Shown: piece by piece, positions 1 through 8,235 of the stretch
Numbering within the stretch: the first letter of the stretch is position 1
Layout: each line of letters begins with the position of its first letter
Origin: Butyrivibrio sp. NC3005
Lineage (GTDB): Bacteria > Bacillota > Clostridia > Lachnospirales > Lachnospiraceae
Length of the DNA: 46,476 nt
Assembly: GCF_000424545.1 (NCBI RefSeq)
Contig: NZ_AUKC01000032.1
Coordinates: 1 to 46,476, forward strand
Direction: 5' to 3'
Notes under the pieces: model-generated
What the model was told of the DNA's origin: nothing
Database searches by the model: none
The model's input: the letters and a program-made list of their open reading frames with translations, nothing else
Made by a program: the position numbers and the translations under genes

Positions 1-208
1 TACGTTTATAATCAAGCGAAAGCGTGTCTGCGACGAAATATACAAACAGTAAAACGGACTATATAGAAACAATAAAGTATAGATTTTTGTCACTGCGTTC
101 CAAAAACCACGCAAACTGGTCTTTTTGAAAATCTTTATACATGCAAATTCCAAAAAGAGATATCAGGATTAGGATTATAGTGAGAAATAAAGAAAAGTGC
201 TTTTTCGT
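1..208 (-). pseudogene. Probable broken membrane-protein gene (ACG in place of start, internal TAG), runs off the window edge
   Basis: On the minus strand an open frame runs from 208 to the left edge with a single in-frame TAG at 61-59. It begins ACG AAA AAG CAC (TKKHFS), eight bases after a GGAGG that lies in the 3' arm of the tRNA-Gly terminator. ACG is one substitution from ATG. The translation looks protein-like: a short basic N-terminus, a hydrophobic helix (LFLTIILILISLFGI), a charged loop, then a second hydrophobic stretch interrupted by TAG and continuing in the same frame (SVLLFVYFVADTLSL). I read this as the 5' part of a membrane protein that has lost its start and gained a stop. 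Alternatives: chance open frame, sequencing error, or a genuine ACG start with a very short product. No family recognised. Confidence 0.35.
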
Positions 209-210
209 AT

Positions 211-250
211 AAAAAACCTCCGGTAAACCTTATATTGGATTACCGGAGGT
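211..250 (-). terminator. Rho-independent terminator of tRNA-Gly
   Basis: Perfect 11-bp inverted repeat (ACCTCCGGTAA at 216-226 with TTACCGGAGGT at 240-250) followed on the minus strand by a run of T (211-216). It lies 17 bases past the tRNA-Gly 3' end. The downstream arm contains GGAGG, which may also serve as a ribosome binding site for the open frame beyond. Confidence 0.9.
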
Positions 251-266
251 AAAAAATTATTAAAGA

Positions 267-337
267 AGCGGGTGATGGGAATCGAACCCACGTATCCAGC
301 TTGGAAGGCTGGTGTTCTACCATTGAACTACACCCGC
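267..337 (-). tRNA. tRNA-Gly (anticodon UCC)
   Basis: The minus strand folds as a complete cloverleaf: acceptor GCGGGTG/CACCCGC with discriminator T, a D arm AGTTCAATGGTAGAAC, an anticodon loop CTTCCAA reading UCC for glycine, and a T arm GTGGGTTCGATTCCCAT. The length is 71 nt. CCA is not encoded. It has its own promoter and terminator, so it forms a single-gene unit. Confidence 0.97.
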
Positions 338-348
338 GAACAAATAAG

Positions 349-377
349 AGTTTATCAGAGAAAATCTTATTTGTCAA
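349..377 (-). promoter_or_regulatory. Sigma-A promoter of tRNA-Gly
   Basis: The minus strand shows TTGACA (377-372), a 17-bp spacer, and TAAACT (354-349), placing the start of transcription a few bases before the tRNA 5' end. The full-consensus -35 suits a stable RNA gene. The stretch between this promoter and the lipoprotein stop is very A/T-rich, with no GC-containing terminator hairpin. Confidence 0.8.
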
Positions 378-408
378 CAAAAAAACAAAATTTTTTTATT
401 TTTTTGTA

Positions 409-1914
409 TTATTCATCAAAAACAAGTGGATATAATATACCATTTATCATTCCAGAGAGGCGGTAGTAATATGGTTCAGCTTTATCCTCTGATTTATAAT
501 CTTCAGCTTTTTCTTTATTCTTTTCAAAGTTACTAAGATCTATATAGCTTTCGTTTGATGCAAGGACATTAAGATTAACGAATCCAAGAGAATTTCCGCC
601 ATAGAATCTTATTTTGTGAAGGTCTTTGCCATCAGTTTTGCAAGTAGTAATAGTTGCATCTGAAACGTCTTTTCCTTCAGAAGCAGAAAGTGTAAATGTT
701 CCATAAGGTATTCCAAGAACAGAATATTTATTATCTTTGGATATACTTAAATCATCTGAAGCTACGAATTTAAAATCAATTGTGTACTGTTTATATGAAA
801 GCTTTACATCATATCCATGGTCTTTGAAATAATCATAGGAAATTTTAAGCTTATCTTTTTCACCGACTTCGAAGACAACTCTTTTTATATTCTTGTCTGC
901 ATCGTCAGATATTTTCCATGTAAGATTCTTTTTTTCAAATTCTTTACTAAGTACACTGGCATCGTTTGCAAGCTTTTGGGCATCACCATTTGCAAGATCT
1001 TCGATAAATGAAGTTCCACCTTTGACATTAGTACCCAGCATTACAGAAGTCGGACGCATAATGGACTGTACGTATTCGCATGCTTCAGGGTTTTCATTAA
1101 GATACTTGCTCATATTTTTAATCATATTTTCAGCATCTTTGCCTGTTGGTGTGCAGACATAAGTTTTAACTTTTATTTTATTATCCTGATATATACCGCC
1201 TGTAAGTTCTTCATCCATAACAGTTACATTATCATTTGTAACTAGTGTGCTGAAACTCTTTAGTATACCGGTCAACCACTTGATAGACTGTGAAGATTTT
1301 TTTGCAAGTTCTAATTTTGAAGCAGAAGAGGATTTAAGAGTGCTATCATCTTTAGTTTGAGGAAAATAAACTCCCATTACTTTCAAAAGAGAATCAGTAG
1401 CAATTTCTTTGGTAGTTATATAGGAATCTTCAGGAGTATATGTATAAACTTCATCACCGTCTAATATCGATGTTAATTCGCTTTTCTTTTCATTGTTCTT
1501 ATATCCTGTAACTTGAGTTTGAACTTCATTTTTTTCTGGATGATATTTTATTTCGAAATCTAAGCTTGAGTTTTTACAGTAATTCTTCCAGGATTCTTTT
1601 TCAAATTCAACGCTGACAATAGCAGATAAATCAACGCCTTTTTCAGGAACTTTTCCTGATAAAAGAGAAATAAGAAGATTGTCATTATAAGAATCGTCTG
1701 CATTTGAGAGTTCGTTTAAGGACGATTCCATCTGACTTTCGTATAAATCCATGAAATGTTCTTCATTGGAAGAGGTGTTTTTAGCTAGAGTATCTGTGTT
1801 TGTCTTTTTTTCACATCCTGTAGCGGATACAAGAAGAGTAGTACTAAGAAGAGTAGTAATTAATCTTTTGGAAAATGACATGTATTTTTTATGAAAAAGA
1901 GCTTTTTTGTGCAT
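409..1914 (-). CDS. Putative membrane-anchored lipoprotein, function unknown
   Basis: A 501-residue protein. The start chosen is the ATG at 1914, which has AAAGGA six bases upstream; an in-frame ATG 18 codons earlier has no comparable site. The N-terminus is a lipoprotein signal: basic residues, a hydrophobic stretch, and VSATGC with Cys34 as the expected lipidation site. The Cys is followed by a polar, Asn/Ser/Thr-rich linker and then a long mixed alpha/beta body rich in Lys, Asp and Ser with no catalytic motif I recognise. After lipidation and cleavage it would sit on the outer face of the membrane. It could be a carrier-like or envelope-sensing lipoprotein, but nothing in the sequence decides this. 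It is transcribed away from the suf operon and is monocistronic, with tRNA-Gly next downstream under a separate promoter. Confidence 0.8.
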   Translation of the reverse strand: MHKKALFHKKYMSFSKRLITTLLSTTLLVSATGCEKKTNTDTLAKNTSSNEEHFMDLYESQMESSLNELSNADDSYNDNLLISLLSGKVPEKGVDLSAIVSVEFEKESWKNYCKNSSLDFEIKYHPEKNEVQTQVTGYKNNEKKSELTSILDGDEVYTYTPEDSYITTKEIATDSLLKVMGVYFPQTKDDSTLKSSSASKLELAKKSSQSIKWLTGILKSFSTLVTNDNVTVMDEELTGGIYQDNKIKVKTYVCTPTGKDAENMIKNMSKYLNENPEACEYVQSIMRPTSVMLGTNVKGGTSFIEDLANGDAQKLANDASVLSKEFEKKNLTWKISDDADKNIKRVVFEVGEKDKLKISYDYFKDHGYDVKLSYKQYTIDFKFVASDDLSISKDNKYSVLGIPYGTFTLSASEGKDVSDATITTCKTDGKDLHKIRFYGGNSLGFVNLNVLASNESYIDLSNFEKNKEKAEDYKSEDKAEPYYYRLSGMINGILYPLVFDE

Positions 1915-1988
1915 ATATAATCCTTTCTTATGATATCGTAAGATTGATGCAAGAGAAACTTCCTGCATATATCAACTGGAAAATAGTA

Positions 1989-2017
1989 ACTATATGTTAT
2001 CATGAAAAAAATTAGAA
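1989..2017 (-). promoter_or_regulatory. Possible promoter of the lipoprotein gene
   Basis: The minus strand shows TTCTAA (2017-2012), 17 bp, then TATAGT (1994-1989), about 70 bases upstream of the lipoprotein ATG. The -10 is good and the -35 is weak. Confidence 0.35.
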
Positions 2018-2039
2018 AATAGTATTTATAAAATCCTGC

Positions 2040-2073
2040 GCGGAATAAGAATAACCTTGCAGGCGAGTGAACA
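2040..2073 (+). repeat. Short conserved motif, copy A (GCGGAA ... AGGCGAGTGAACA)
   Basis: GCGGAA at 2040 is followed 21 bases later by AGGCGAGTGAACA (2061-2073). The same two words with nearly the same spacing recur at 18001-18035. Here the motif sits in the divergent region between the lipoprotein gene and sufC, upstream of the suspected suf promoter. A CCTGC/GCAGG pair (2035-2039/2059-2063) could close a hairpin around it. No known riboswitch or operator is recognised. Confidence 0.4.
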
Positions 2074-2183
2074 ATAACAGTGTATCATAGTTTAAAATCG
2101 TATAGATATTAAAGTGATGAAATGTATTATTTACAGGAATAAAAAATTAGAAACCGCATAATAACTATTTTAATTGGAGTCTA

Positions 2184-2212
2184 TTGTAATTAATCATATA
2201 AGGTGTTATAGT
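2184..2212 (+). promoter_or_regulatory. Candidate sigma-A promoter of the suf operon
   Basis: TTGTAA (2184-2189), 17-bp spacer, TATAGT (2207-2212), 64 bases before the sufC ATG. No clear Rrf2/IscR-type palindrome was seen over it. The remainder of the divergent region, 2074-2183, shows nothing else I can support. Confidence 0.55.
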
Positions 2213-2275
2213 GAATTTAAATCCTACTAATCACATAGGAAAAGAATGGAAAATTCATAGAAAGAAGGAAGACTT

Positions 2276-3031
2276 ATGAATACTCATGAATTGCTTAAAA
2301 TAGAAAATCTGTCAGTGAATGTAAGCGAGAAAGAAATTTTGAAAGGATTAAATTTGGAAGTGAATGAAGGCGAAGTTCACGTTCTTCTTGGACCAAACGG
2401 AGCAGGTAAATCAACACTTGGAAATGCTATTATGGGAAATCCAAGTTATGAGATTACAGATGGAAAGATTTTTTTCAATCAGAAGGACATTACAGATTTT
2501 AGTGCAGATAAGAGAGCAGCTGAGGGGTTATTTATGTCTTTCCAGAATCCAATAGAAGTTCCTGGAATAAGACTTGGAACTTTCATCAGAAATGCGATAA
2601 GTGCGCAGACAAAAAAACCTATTAAACTACTGGCTTATAAGAAAAAACTTGAAGAAGCCATGAAGATACTGGGAATGGATAATAATTTTGCAGATAGAGA
2701 TTTAAATGTTGGTTTTTCAGGTGGTGAGAAGAAGAAGGCTGAGATTCTGCAACTTCTTATGTTATCTCCAAAACTTGCTATTTTGGATGAGACAGATTCC
2801 GGACTTGATGTAGATGCTGTAAGAACTGTATCTAAGGGTGTCAAAGAATATCAGAAGAGAGAAAATGGAGCTCTTATTATCATCACTCATAGCACCAGAA
2901 TTTTGGAATCATTAAAGATTGATAAGGCACATATCCTTATAGGAGGAAGAATTGTTAAATCAGGCGGGCCTGAACTTGTTGAAGAAATTAACAACGAAGG
3001 TTTCGAAAAATATGAACAGGTAGTTGTTTGA
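2276..3031 (+). CDS. sufC: SufC, Fe-S cluster assembly ATPase
   Basis: A 251-residue ABC-type ATPase that powers the SufBCD scaffold in cytosolic Fe-S cluster assembly. Visible motifs: Walker A GPNGAGKST at residues 39-47, the Suf-type signature FSGGEKKKAE near residue 145, and Walker B LAILDETDSGLD. The DETDSGLD form and the length are typical of SufC rather than of a transporter ATPase, and no permease gene is nearby. GAAGGAAG lies just upstream of the ATG. It is the first gene of sufC-B-D-S-U, all on the same strand. An 80-base gap holding a small GCCTA/TAGGC hairpin separates it from sufB. Confidence 0.97.
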   Translation: MNTHELLKIENLSVNVSEKEILKGLNLEVNEGEVHVLLGPNGAGKSTLGNAIMGNPSYEITDGKIFFNQKDITDFSADKRAAEGLFMSFQNPIEVPGIRLGTFIRNAISAQTKKPIKLLAYKKKLEEAMKILGMDNNFADRDLNVGFSGGEKKKAEILQLLMLSPKLAILDETDSGLDVDAVRTVSKGVKEYQKRENGALIIITHSTRILESLKIDKAHILIGGRIVKSGGPELVEEINNEGFEKYEQVVV

Positions 3032-3111
3032 GAATGTAGTAATAAGCAAATGCCTATTAAGTATTTAGGCTTAATGACAAAACAATTCAATAGAAATGGA
3101 GTTTTTCAAGT

Positions 3112-4530
3112 ATGTTGGATGAATTAAAAGAGTCTTTGAGGGATTATGAAGCAAACTCTCTGTATGATTTTAAAGATGAAGAAAATGAAACAAATTTTTA
3201 CAGAGAAAAAGAAGGCCTTACAAGGGATATAGTGGAAAAGATTTCCAGAGAAAAAGAAGATCCCGATTGGATGAGAGAATTCAGATTAAAATGCCTTGAT
3301 ATATACAATGAAATGAATATGCCAAACTGGGGACCAAGCATAGAAGGCCTTGACATAGATAAGATTTCCTCCTATGTACGTTCAAAATCTGATATGAAGA
3401 ATAGGTGGGAAGATGTTCCTGATGATATCAAGAATACCTTTGAAAAGCTTGGAATTCCTGAAGCAGAGCGTAAGTCACTTGCAGGTGTTGGCGCTCAATA
3501 TGATTCAGAACTTGTATATCACAATATAAAAGATGAAGTAGCAAGACAGGGTGTAATATATACGGATTTCGAAAGTGCTCTTAAGGGAGAATATGCGGAT
3601 ATGGTTAAAGAGCACTTTATGAAGCTGGTTCCCCCAACTAATCATAAATTCGCAGCTCTTCATGGCGCAGTATGGTCTGGAGGCTCATTTGTATATGTTC
3701 CAAAGAATGTCAAGGTTGAAATTCCTCTCCAGTCTTATTTCCGTCTAAATGCTGCTGGAGCAGGTCAATTTGAGCACACTCTGATTATTGTTGATGAGGG
3801 AGCAGACCTTCATTTTATTGAAGGCTGTTCAGCACCAAAATATAATGTTGCAAACCTTCATGCAGGTTGTGTAGAGCTTTTTGTTGGTAAAAATGCCAAG
3901 CTTAGATATTCAACAATTGAGAATTGGTCCAAAAATATGTACAACCTTAATACCAAGCGTGCAAGAGTTGAAGAAGGTGGAAGAATGGAATGGGTTTCAG
4001 GCTCATTTGGATCGCATGTGTCATACCTGTATCCTATGACTATTCTAAAAGGTGATAATTCTAGTATGGAATACACAGGAATTACATTTTCCGGCAAAGG
4101 TCAAAACCTTGATACAGGAGCCAAAGTACTCCATATAGGTGAAGGTTCTTCATCAATAATTAATACCAAATCTATAAGTAAAGATGGCGGAATTGGTACA
4201 TTTAGAAGTAGTGTGACAGTTATGCCGTCAGCCAGAAAATCAAAGGTTTCTGTATCTTGTGATTCACTCATGTTAGATAGTATTTCAAGATCGGATACTA
4301 TTCCCGGAATGGATATACGAACAAATGATTCTGACATAGGACACGAAGCTAAGATTGGAAAAATAAGCGATGAAGCGATTTTTTATCTGATGAGTAAAGG
4401 CATTAGTGAAGAAGATGCAAGAGCGATGATAGTATCAGGTTTTGCAAACTCCGTATCAAAAGAGCTTCCACTTGAGTATGCTGTAGAGATGAACAATCTG
4501 ATAAAGCTGGAAATGTCAGGGAATATGTGA
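3112..4530 (+). CDS. sufB: SufB, Fe-S cluster scaffold
   Basis: A 472-residue beta-helix scaffold protein on which [4Fe-4S] clusters are built together with SufC and SufD. The C-terminal region carries the family hallmarks GHEAKIGKISDEAIFYLMSK and the following helix EEDARAMIVSGF. Cys383 in SVSCDSLMLD matches the conserved scaffold cysteine. Full family length. GGAG lies ten bases before the ATG. SufD follows after only nine bases, so the two partner proteins are likely translationally coupled. Confidence 0.97.
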   Translation: MLDELKESLRDYEANSLYDFKDEENETNFYREKEGLTRDIVEKISREKEDPDWMREFRLKCLDIYNEMNMPNWGPSIEGLDIDKISSYVRSKSDMKNRWEDVPDDIKNTFEKLGIPEAERKSLAGVGAQYDSELVYHNIKDEVARQGVIYTDFESALKGEYADMVKEHFMKLVPPTNHKFAALHGAVWSGGSFVYVPKNVKVEIPLQSYFRLNAAGAGQFEHTLIIVDEGADLHFIEGCSAPKYNVANLHAGCVELFVGKNAKLRYSTIENWSKNMYNLNTKRARVEEGGRMEWVSGSFGSHVSYLYPMTILKGDNSSMEYTGITFSGKGQNLDTGAKVLHIGEGSSSIINTKSISKDGGIGTFRSSVTVMPSARKSKVSVSCDSLMLDSISRSDTIPGMDIRTNDSDIGHEAKIGKISDEAIFYLMSKGISEEDARAMIVSGFANSVSKELPLEYAVEMNNLIKLEMSGNM

Positions 4531-4539
4531 GGTTATTAG

Positions 4540-5703
4540 ATGGCTGAATTGATAGTAAATGAGCTTCCTGTAAGGACTATAAACAAACTTTCGTTAAATG
4601 AAGAAAAATTGAATATAGAAGAAAAGAGTGTGGATAATACTCGTTATAACGATATAAAGATTGTCCATATGCCAAAGAGCGTAGAATGTATTAAGGAAAT
4701 TTCAAATGATTGTGTTGTTACTATATTTGCCAAAATAAATGAGAAAATAAGTAAAAAAAACATTGAAGAGGAGATTCCTAATAATAGCAATCTAAGAAAT
4801 TCTAATCAGGTTGTCAGAACCGGAATGGGAATTGATATTGATGAGTTTTTTGAAAAAAAAGCTATTAGAAGTCTTCTCATTAAAGCAAAAGAAAACCATT
4901 TAGAAAAAGATGTTGTAAGACTTAGTGCAAAGGCAGATGAATATGGAAATGTTTTGTCAAGACAGGTAATTATAGTACCTGATAATAGTAGTCTTACGGT
5001 TATTATGGACTATACTTCCGAAGATAACTTTAAAGGACTTGTAGGTATCAGTACACGTTTCTATGTTGGAAAAAATTCAGAGTTAACACTGATAAAAACT
5101 CAGCTTCTTGGTAACAAAACTCTTCATTTTGATGATGTTGGAGGAGTTGTTGACGATGACGGACATGTTCTGTTCAAACAGATAGAAATTGGTGGTCAGA
5201 AATCATATGTTGGTGTATACAACACTCTTTTGGGAGACAGATCAAAAAGTACCAATCAGACAGGTTATATAGTTGGAAAAGATGAAAAACTTGATTTTAA
5301 CTATATAAGTGTTCAAAACGGCGAGAATACTGAATCAGATGCTGTTTACAGAGGAGTTCTTTTGGATAACGCAAGGAAGAACTGGAGAGGAACAATTGAT
5401 TTTAGAAAAGGATCTAAAGACAGTATTGGTGATGAGAATGAAGATACACTTCTTTTGTCAGAAAATGTTGAGAATAGATCTATTCCTATAATTCTATGTA
5501 GCGAAGAAAAGGTTGACGGTCACCATGGCGCTACAATAGGACAATTATCTCAGGATATGCTCTTTTACATGCAGACAAGAGGACTTACTAAACAAGAAGC
5601 TGGAAAACTTCTTATAAAGGCAAGAATTGATAGTATAGTAAGAGATATTCCGGATGAAAAACTTGTAAAGGTTATAGAAAATAAGCTTGAAAATATCTTG
5701 TAA
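4540..5703 (+). CDS. sufD: SufD, Fe-S cluster assembly protein
   Basis: A 387-residue paralogue of SufB that pairs with it in the SufBC2D complex and helps iron entry. The diagnostic C-terminal block is present: CSEEKVDGHHGATIGQLSQD followed by LFYMQTRGLTKQEA. The N-terminal 80 residues are poorly conserved, as usual for SufD. GTGAGG lies seven bases before the ATG. It is followed by sufS after a 64-base gap with no terminator. Confidence 0.95.
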   Translation: MAELIVNELPVRTINKLSLNEEKLNIEEKSVDNTRYNDIKIVHMPKSVECIKEISNDCVVTIFAKINEKISKKNIEEEIPNNSNLRNSNQVVRTGMGIDIDEFFEKKAIRSLLIKAKENHLEKDVVRLSAKADEYGNVLSRQVIIVPDNSSLTVIMDYTSEDNFKGLVGISTRFYVGKNSELTLIKTQLLGNKTLHFDDVGGVVDDDGHVLFKQIEIGGQKSYVGVYNTLLGDRSKSTNQTGYIVGKDEKLDFNYISVQNGENTESDAVYRGVLLDNARKNWRGTIDFRKGSKDSIGDENEDTLLLSENVENRSIPIILCSEEKVDGHHGATIGQLSQDMLFYMQTRGLTKQEAGKLLIKARIDSIVRDIPDEKLVKVIENKLENIL

Positions 5704-5767
5704 TTGGCTTGTCATGGGCAGAGAGAGTCAATTATAAAATTACAAGAAAGTGATTTGGGTAGAGGCT

Positions 5768-6985
5768 ATGGAAGAAAATATTTATCGAAAGGATTTTCCT
5801 TTTTTTAGTGATAATAAATACATATATTTGGATAATGCAGCTACAACTCAAAGGCCTAAAGTGGTATTGGATGCTATTTGTGATTTTTATAAAAAATCAA
5901 ATGCAAATCCATTAAGAGGTTTATATGACCTTGGCATTGAGGCTACAAACAGATATGAACAGGCAAGAGAGAGAGTCGCAGAGTTTATTAATGCATCTGA
6001 TAGTAGCGAAATTGTTTTTACAAGAAATACTTCAGAATCCATAAACCTTGTAGCATACAGCTATGGTCTTTCAAATCTCAAAGAAGGCGATGAAGTAGTA
6101 ATAAGTGTTATGGAGCATCATAGTAATATTTTGCCCTGGCAGTTTGTTTGTAATAATACAAAGGCAAAGCTTATCTATTTAGAGCCTGATAAGAATGGAG
6201 TTATTTCCAGGAAAGAGTATGAAAGTAAGATAGGCAAAAAGACCAAAATAGTATCTATAGGGCATGTAAGCAATGTTCTTGGTGTTACAAATCCTGTTAA
6301 AGAAATTGCTTCTTATGCACATAAATTTGGAGCAGTTGTAGTAGTGGATGCTGCGCAGTCTGCGCCTCATAAAAAGATTGATGTTAGAGATTTGGATGCA
6401 GATTTTCTGGCTTTTTCCGGACATAAGCTTATGGCTCCAATGGGTATAGGAGTTCTTTATGGAAAGAAAAGTTTGTTAGAGCATATGCCACCATTTTTAA
6501 GAGGCGGTGAGATGATAGAGTATGTTACTAGAGATAGTGCGACGTTTGCAGAAGTTCCGCACAAGTTTGAAGCAGGAACTGTAAATGCAGAAGGAGCAGT
6601 AGGACTTGCAAAGGCTATTGATTATCTTGAAAGTGTTGGATTTGATACGATTGAAAATATCGAAAATGAATTAACTGCTTATTTAATGGACGGAATTAAA
6701 GATTTGAAGTATATTAATACATATGGTTCCATAAATCCCAGTGAACATAGCGGAATAGTAACTTTTACAATAGAAGGAGTTCATCCGCATGACATTGCAT
6801 CTATCTTAAATGAAGATAATATATGTATAAGAGCGGGACATCATTGTGCTCAGCCTCTTATGCAGTTTTTGAAGGTCGGTTCGACAGCAAGAGCAAGTAT
6901 ATATTTTTATAATACGAAAAAAGAAATTGAGAAGTTAATCTATTCTCTTGCTAATGTCAGAAAGGTTATGGGTTATGGAGATTAA
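5768..6985 (+). CDS. sufS: SufS, group II cysteine desulfurase
   Basis: A 405-residue PLP enzyme that takes sulfur from cysteine as a persulfide and passes it to SufU. The PLP lysine is K220 in SGHKLMAP; the active-site cysteine is C360 in RAGHHCAQP. The N-terminal YLDNAATTQRP is typical. The start was set at the ATG at 5768 (MEENIYRKDFPFF) because it aligns with known SufS N-termini; a GTG six codons earlier (5750) is possible. The 3' end overlaps sufU by 11 bases, which fits stoichiometric expression of donor and acceptor. Confidence 0.96.
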   Translation: MEENIYRKDFPFFSDNKYIYLDNAATTQRPKVVLDAICDFYKKSNANPLRGLYDLGIEATNRYEQARERVAEFINASDSSEIVFTRNTSESINLVAYSYGLSNLKEGDEVVISVMEHHSNILPWQFVCNNTKAKLIYLEPDKNGVISRKEYESKIGKKTKIVSIGHVSNVLGVTNPVKEIASYAHKFGAVVVVDAAQSAPHKKIDVRDLDADFLAFSGHKLMAPMGIGVLYGKKSLLEHMPPFLRGGEMIEYVTRDSATFAEVPHKFEAGTVNAEGAVGLAKAIDYLESVGFDTIENIENELTAYLMDGIKDLKYINTYGSINPSEHSGIVTFTIEGVHPHDIASILNEDNICIRAGHHCAQPLMQFLKVGSTARASIYFYNTKKEIEKLIYSLANVRKVMGYGD

Positions 6986-7424
6986 GCAGTTTTATCGTGA
7001 AATAGTTAATGAACACAATTTACATCCAATGCACAAGGGCAGAATGGAAGGTCCTGATTTAGTGCTTCGCGGAGTGAATCCTAGCTGCGGAGATGATATT
7101 ATTCTTCAGTTGAAATTAAATGGAGAAATAATAGAAGATGCAATGTTTATAGGAACAGGATGCGCAATATCTCAGGCATCTGTTGATATGATGGCTGATC
7201 AGATTATTGGCAAGACTAAAGAAAAGGCATTGGAAATGGCTCAGGTATTCATGGGGATGATTAAAGGAAACATTACTGATGAAGCTGAACTTGAAGTTCT
7301 AGATGAGGCAGCAGCTCTTCAGGATGTAAGTCATATGCCTGCGCGTGTAAAATGTGCAGTACTTGGATGGCATACGATGCAGGAAATATTAAATAATCCT
7401 GAGAAGTCAGAAAAACTTTCCTGA
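6975..7424 (+). CDS. sufU: SufU, zinc-dependent sulfurtransferase partner of SufS
   Basis: A 149-residue SufU-type protein. In Firmicutes this accepts persulfide from SufS by zinc-ligand exchange. The three zinc-ligand cysteines are C38 (NPSCGDD, with Asp40 as fourth ligand), C63 (GTGCAIS) and C127 (VKCAVLGW). The spacing between C63 and C127 shows the insertion that distinguishes SufU from IscU. The start is the ATG at 6975 inside the sufS 3' end; the longer open frame begins upstream within sufS without a binding site. It is the last gene of the suf operon. Confidence 0.95.
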   Translation: MEIKQFYREIVNEHNLHPMHKGRMEGPDLVLRGVNPSCGDDIILQLKLNGEIIEDAMFIGTGCAISQASVDMMADQIIGKTKEKALEMAQVFMGMIKGNITDEAELEVLDEAAALQDVSHMPARVKCAVLGWHTMQEILNNPEKSEKLS

Positions 7425-7434
7425 TTTTTATATG

Positions 7435-7472
7435 CACTCATGCCATCTTAAATAAAACAGGTGGGATGAGTG
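7435..7472 (+). promoter_or_regulatory. Hairpin that covers the tetR ribosome binding site
   Basis: The arms CACTCATGCCATCT (7435-7448) and AGGTGGGATGAGTG (7459-7472) pair over 14 positions with one G-G mismatch and one G-U pair, around a ten-base A-rich loop. The right arm holds the GGTGGGAT that serves as ribosome binding site for the ATG at 7477. No T-run follows, so it is not a classical terminator. It could slow translation of the regulator or mark the end of suf transcripts. Confidence 0.5.
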
Positions 7473-7476
7473 TAAA

Positions 7477-8061
7477 ATGTCAGAATCAAATATTACTAAA
7501 AATGCTCTCGCAGCTTCTTTAAAAAAGTTAATGATAAAAAAGCCTTTTGATAAAATCAGTGTCTCTGATATATGTGAAGGCTGTGGAATGAATAGAAAGA
7601 GCTTTTATTATCATTTCAAAGACAAATACGATCTGGTTAACTGGATATTTTCTAATGATTTCCTTAGCAAAATGAATATTAAGTCCTATACAACAGGATG
7701 GGATGCCATAAGAGATGTATGTAACAGATTCTATGAAGATAGACAGTTTTATTTAAATGCATTTAGTATAGATGGGCAGAACTCATTTTATGACTATGTA
7801 TTAGAATCTATTAGACCTCTTGTGGCTGGTTACGTAAGAACAATCTATGGAGACGAGGGTGTTCAGGATTTCTTTGTGACTTTTTTTTGCGATGCTTTCC
7901 TTTCTTCTATAATGAGATGGCTGTCTGAAGGTATGCAGATGGATTCTGAAGAATTCGTCGATAAGATGATTCAGGCCAGTGTAGGACTGGCAAAAGTTAT
8001 AATAAGAGATGATGTACTTATGAAAAGACATAAGGAAGAAAAAGTGTTTAAAAAAAGTTAA
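7477..8061 (+). CDS. TetR-family transcriptional regulator (DhaS-like)
   Basis: A 194-residue regulator. Residues 5-60 form the TetR DNA-binding domain, with the helix-turn-helix around ISVSDICEGCGMNRKSFYYH followed by the usual KDKYDLVNWIF. The rest is helical and resembles the C-terminal domain of DhaS-like TetR proteins common in Firmicutes. It lies between sufU (52 bases) and a radical SAM gene (174 bases), all in the same direction. No promoter is visible before it, so it may be read through from suf. An imperfect inverted pair GGACAA/TTGTCC flanks the region just upstream of the next promoter and could be its operator, but this is a guess. The ligand is unknown. Confidence 0.88.
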   Translation: MSESNITKNALAASLKKLMIKKPFDKISVSDICEGCGMNRKSFYYHFKDKYDLVNWIFSNDFLSKMNIKSYTTGWDAIRDVCNRFYEDRQFYLNAFSIDGQNSFYDYVLESIRPLVAGYVRTIYGDEGVQDFFVTFFCDAFLSSIMRWLSEGMQMDSEEFVDKMIQASVGLAKVIIRDDVLMKRHKEEKVFKKS

Positions 8062-8123
8062 AAAATTTATGGACAAAATCATATAAACGTCCCAAAATGC
8101 CCCATTGTACATAACTTGTCCGA

Positions 8124-8152
8124 TTACTTTTGCATAAAAGACTTCTTATAAT
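8124..8152 (+). promoter_or_regulatory. Promoter of the radical SAM gene
   Basis: TATAAT (8147-8152) preceded by 17 bp and TTACTT (8124-8129). The -10 is consensus and the -35 weak, as in activated or repressed promoters. GGACAA near 8073 and TTGTCC at 8116-8121 form a widely spaced inverted repeat immediately upstream, a candidate TetR site. Confidence 0.5.
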
Positions 8153-8235
8153 AAAAGTAAGGGAATAATACAAAATGTTATTGTGTTACCGTTTTTTTTG
8201 TAGCAGCAATAGTATTTTTTGATGGAGGCATTATT

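Noticed and set aside
2061..2073. Resemblance of AGGCGAGTGAACA to a conserved 23S rRNA segment
   Set aside because: Only a short partial similarity, no surrounding rRNA sequence at either copy; not an rRNA fragment.
7801..8112. 103-codon minus-strand frame over the TetR gene
   Set aside because: Antisense to a well supported gene and without initiation signals.
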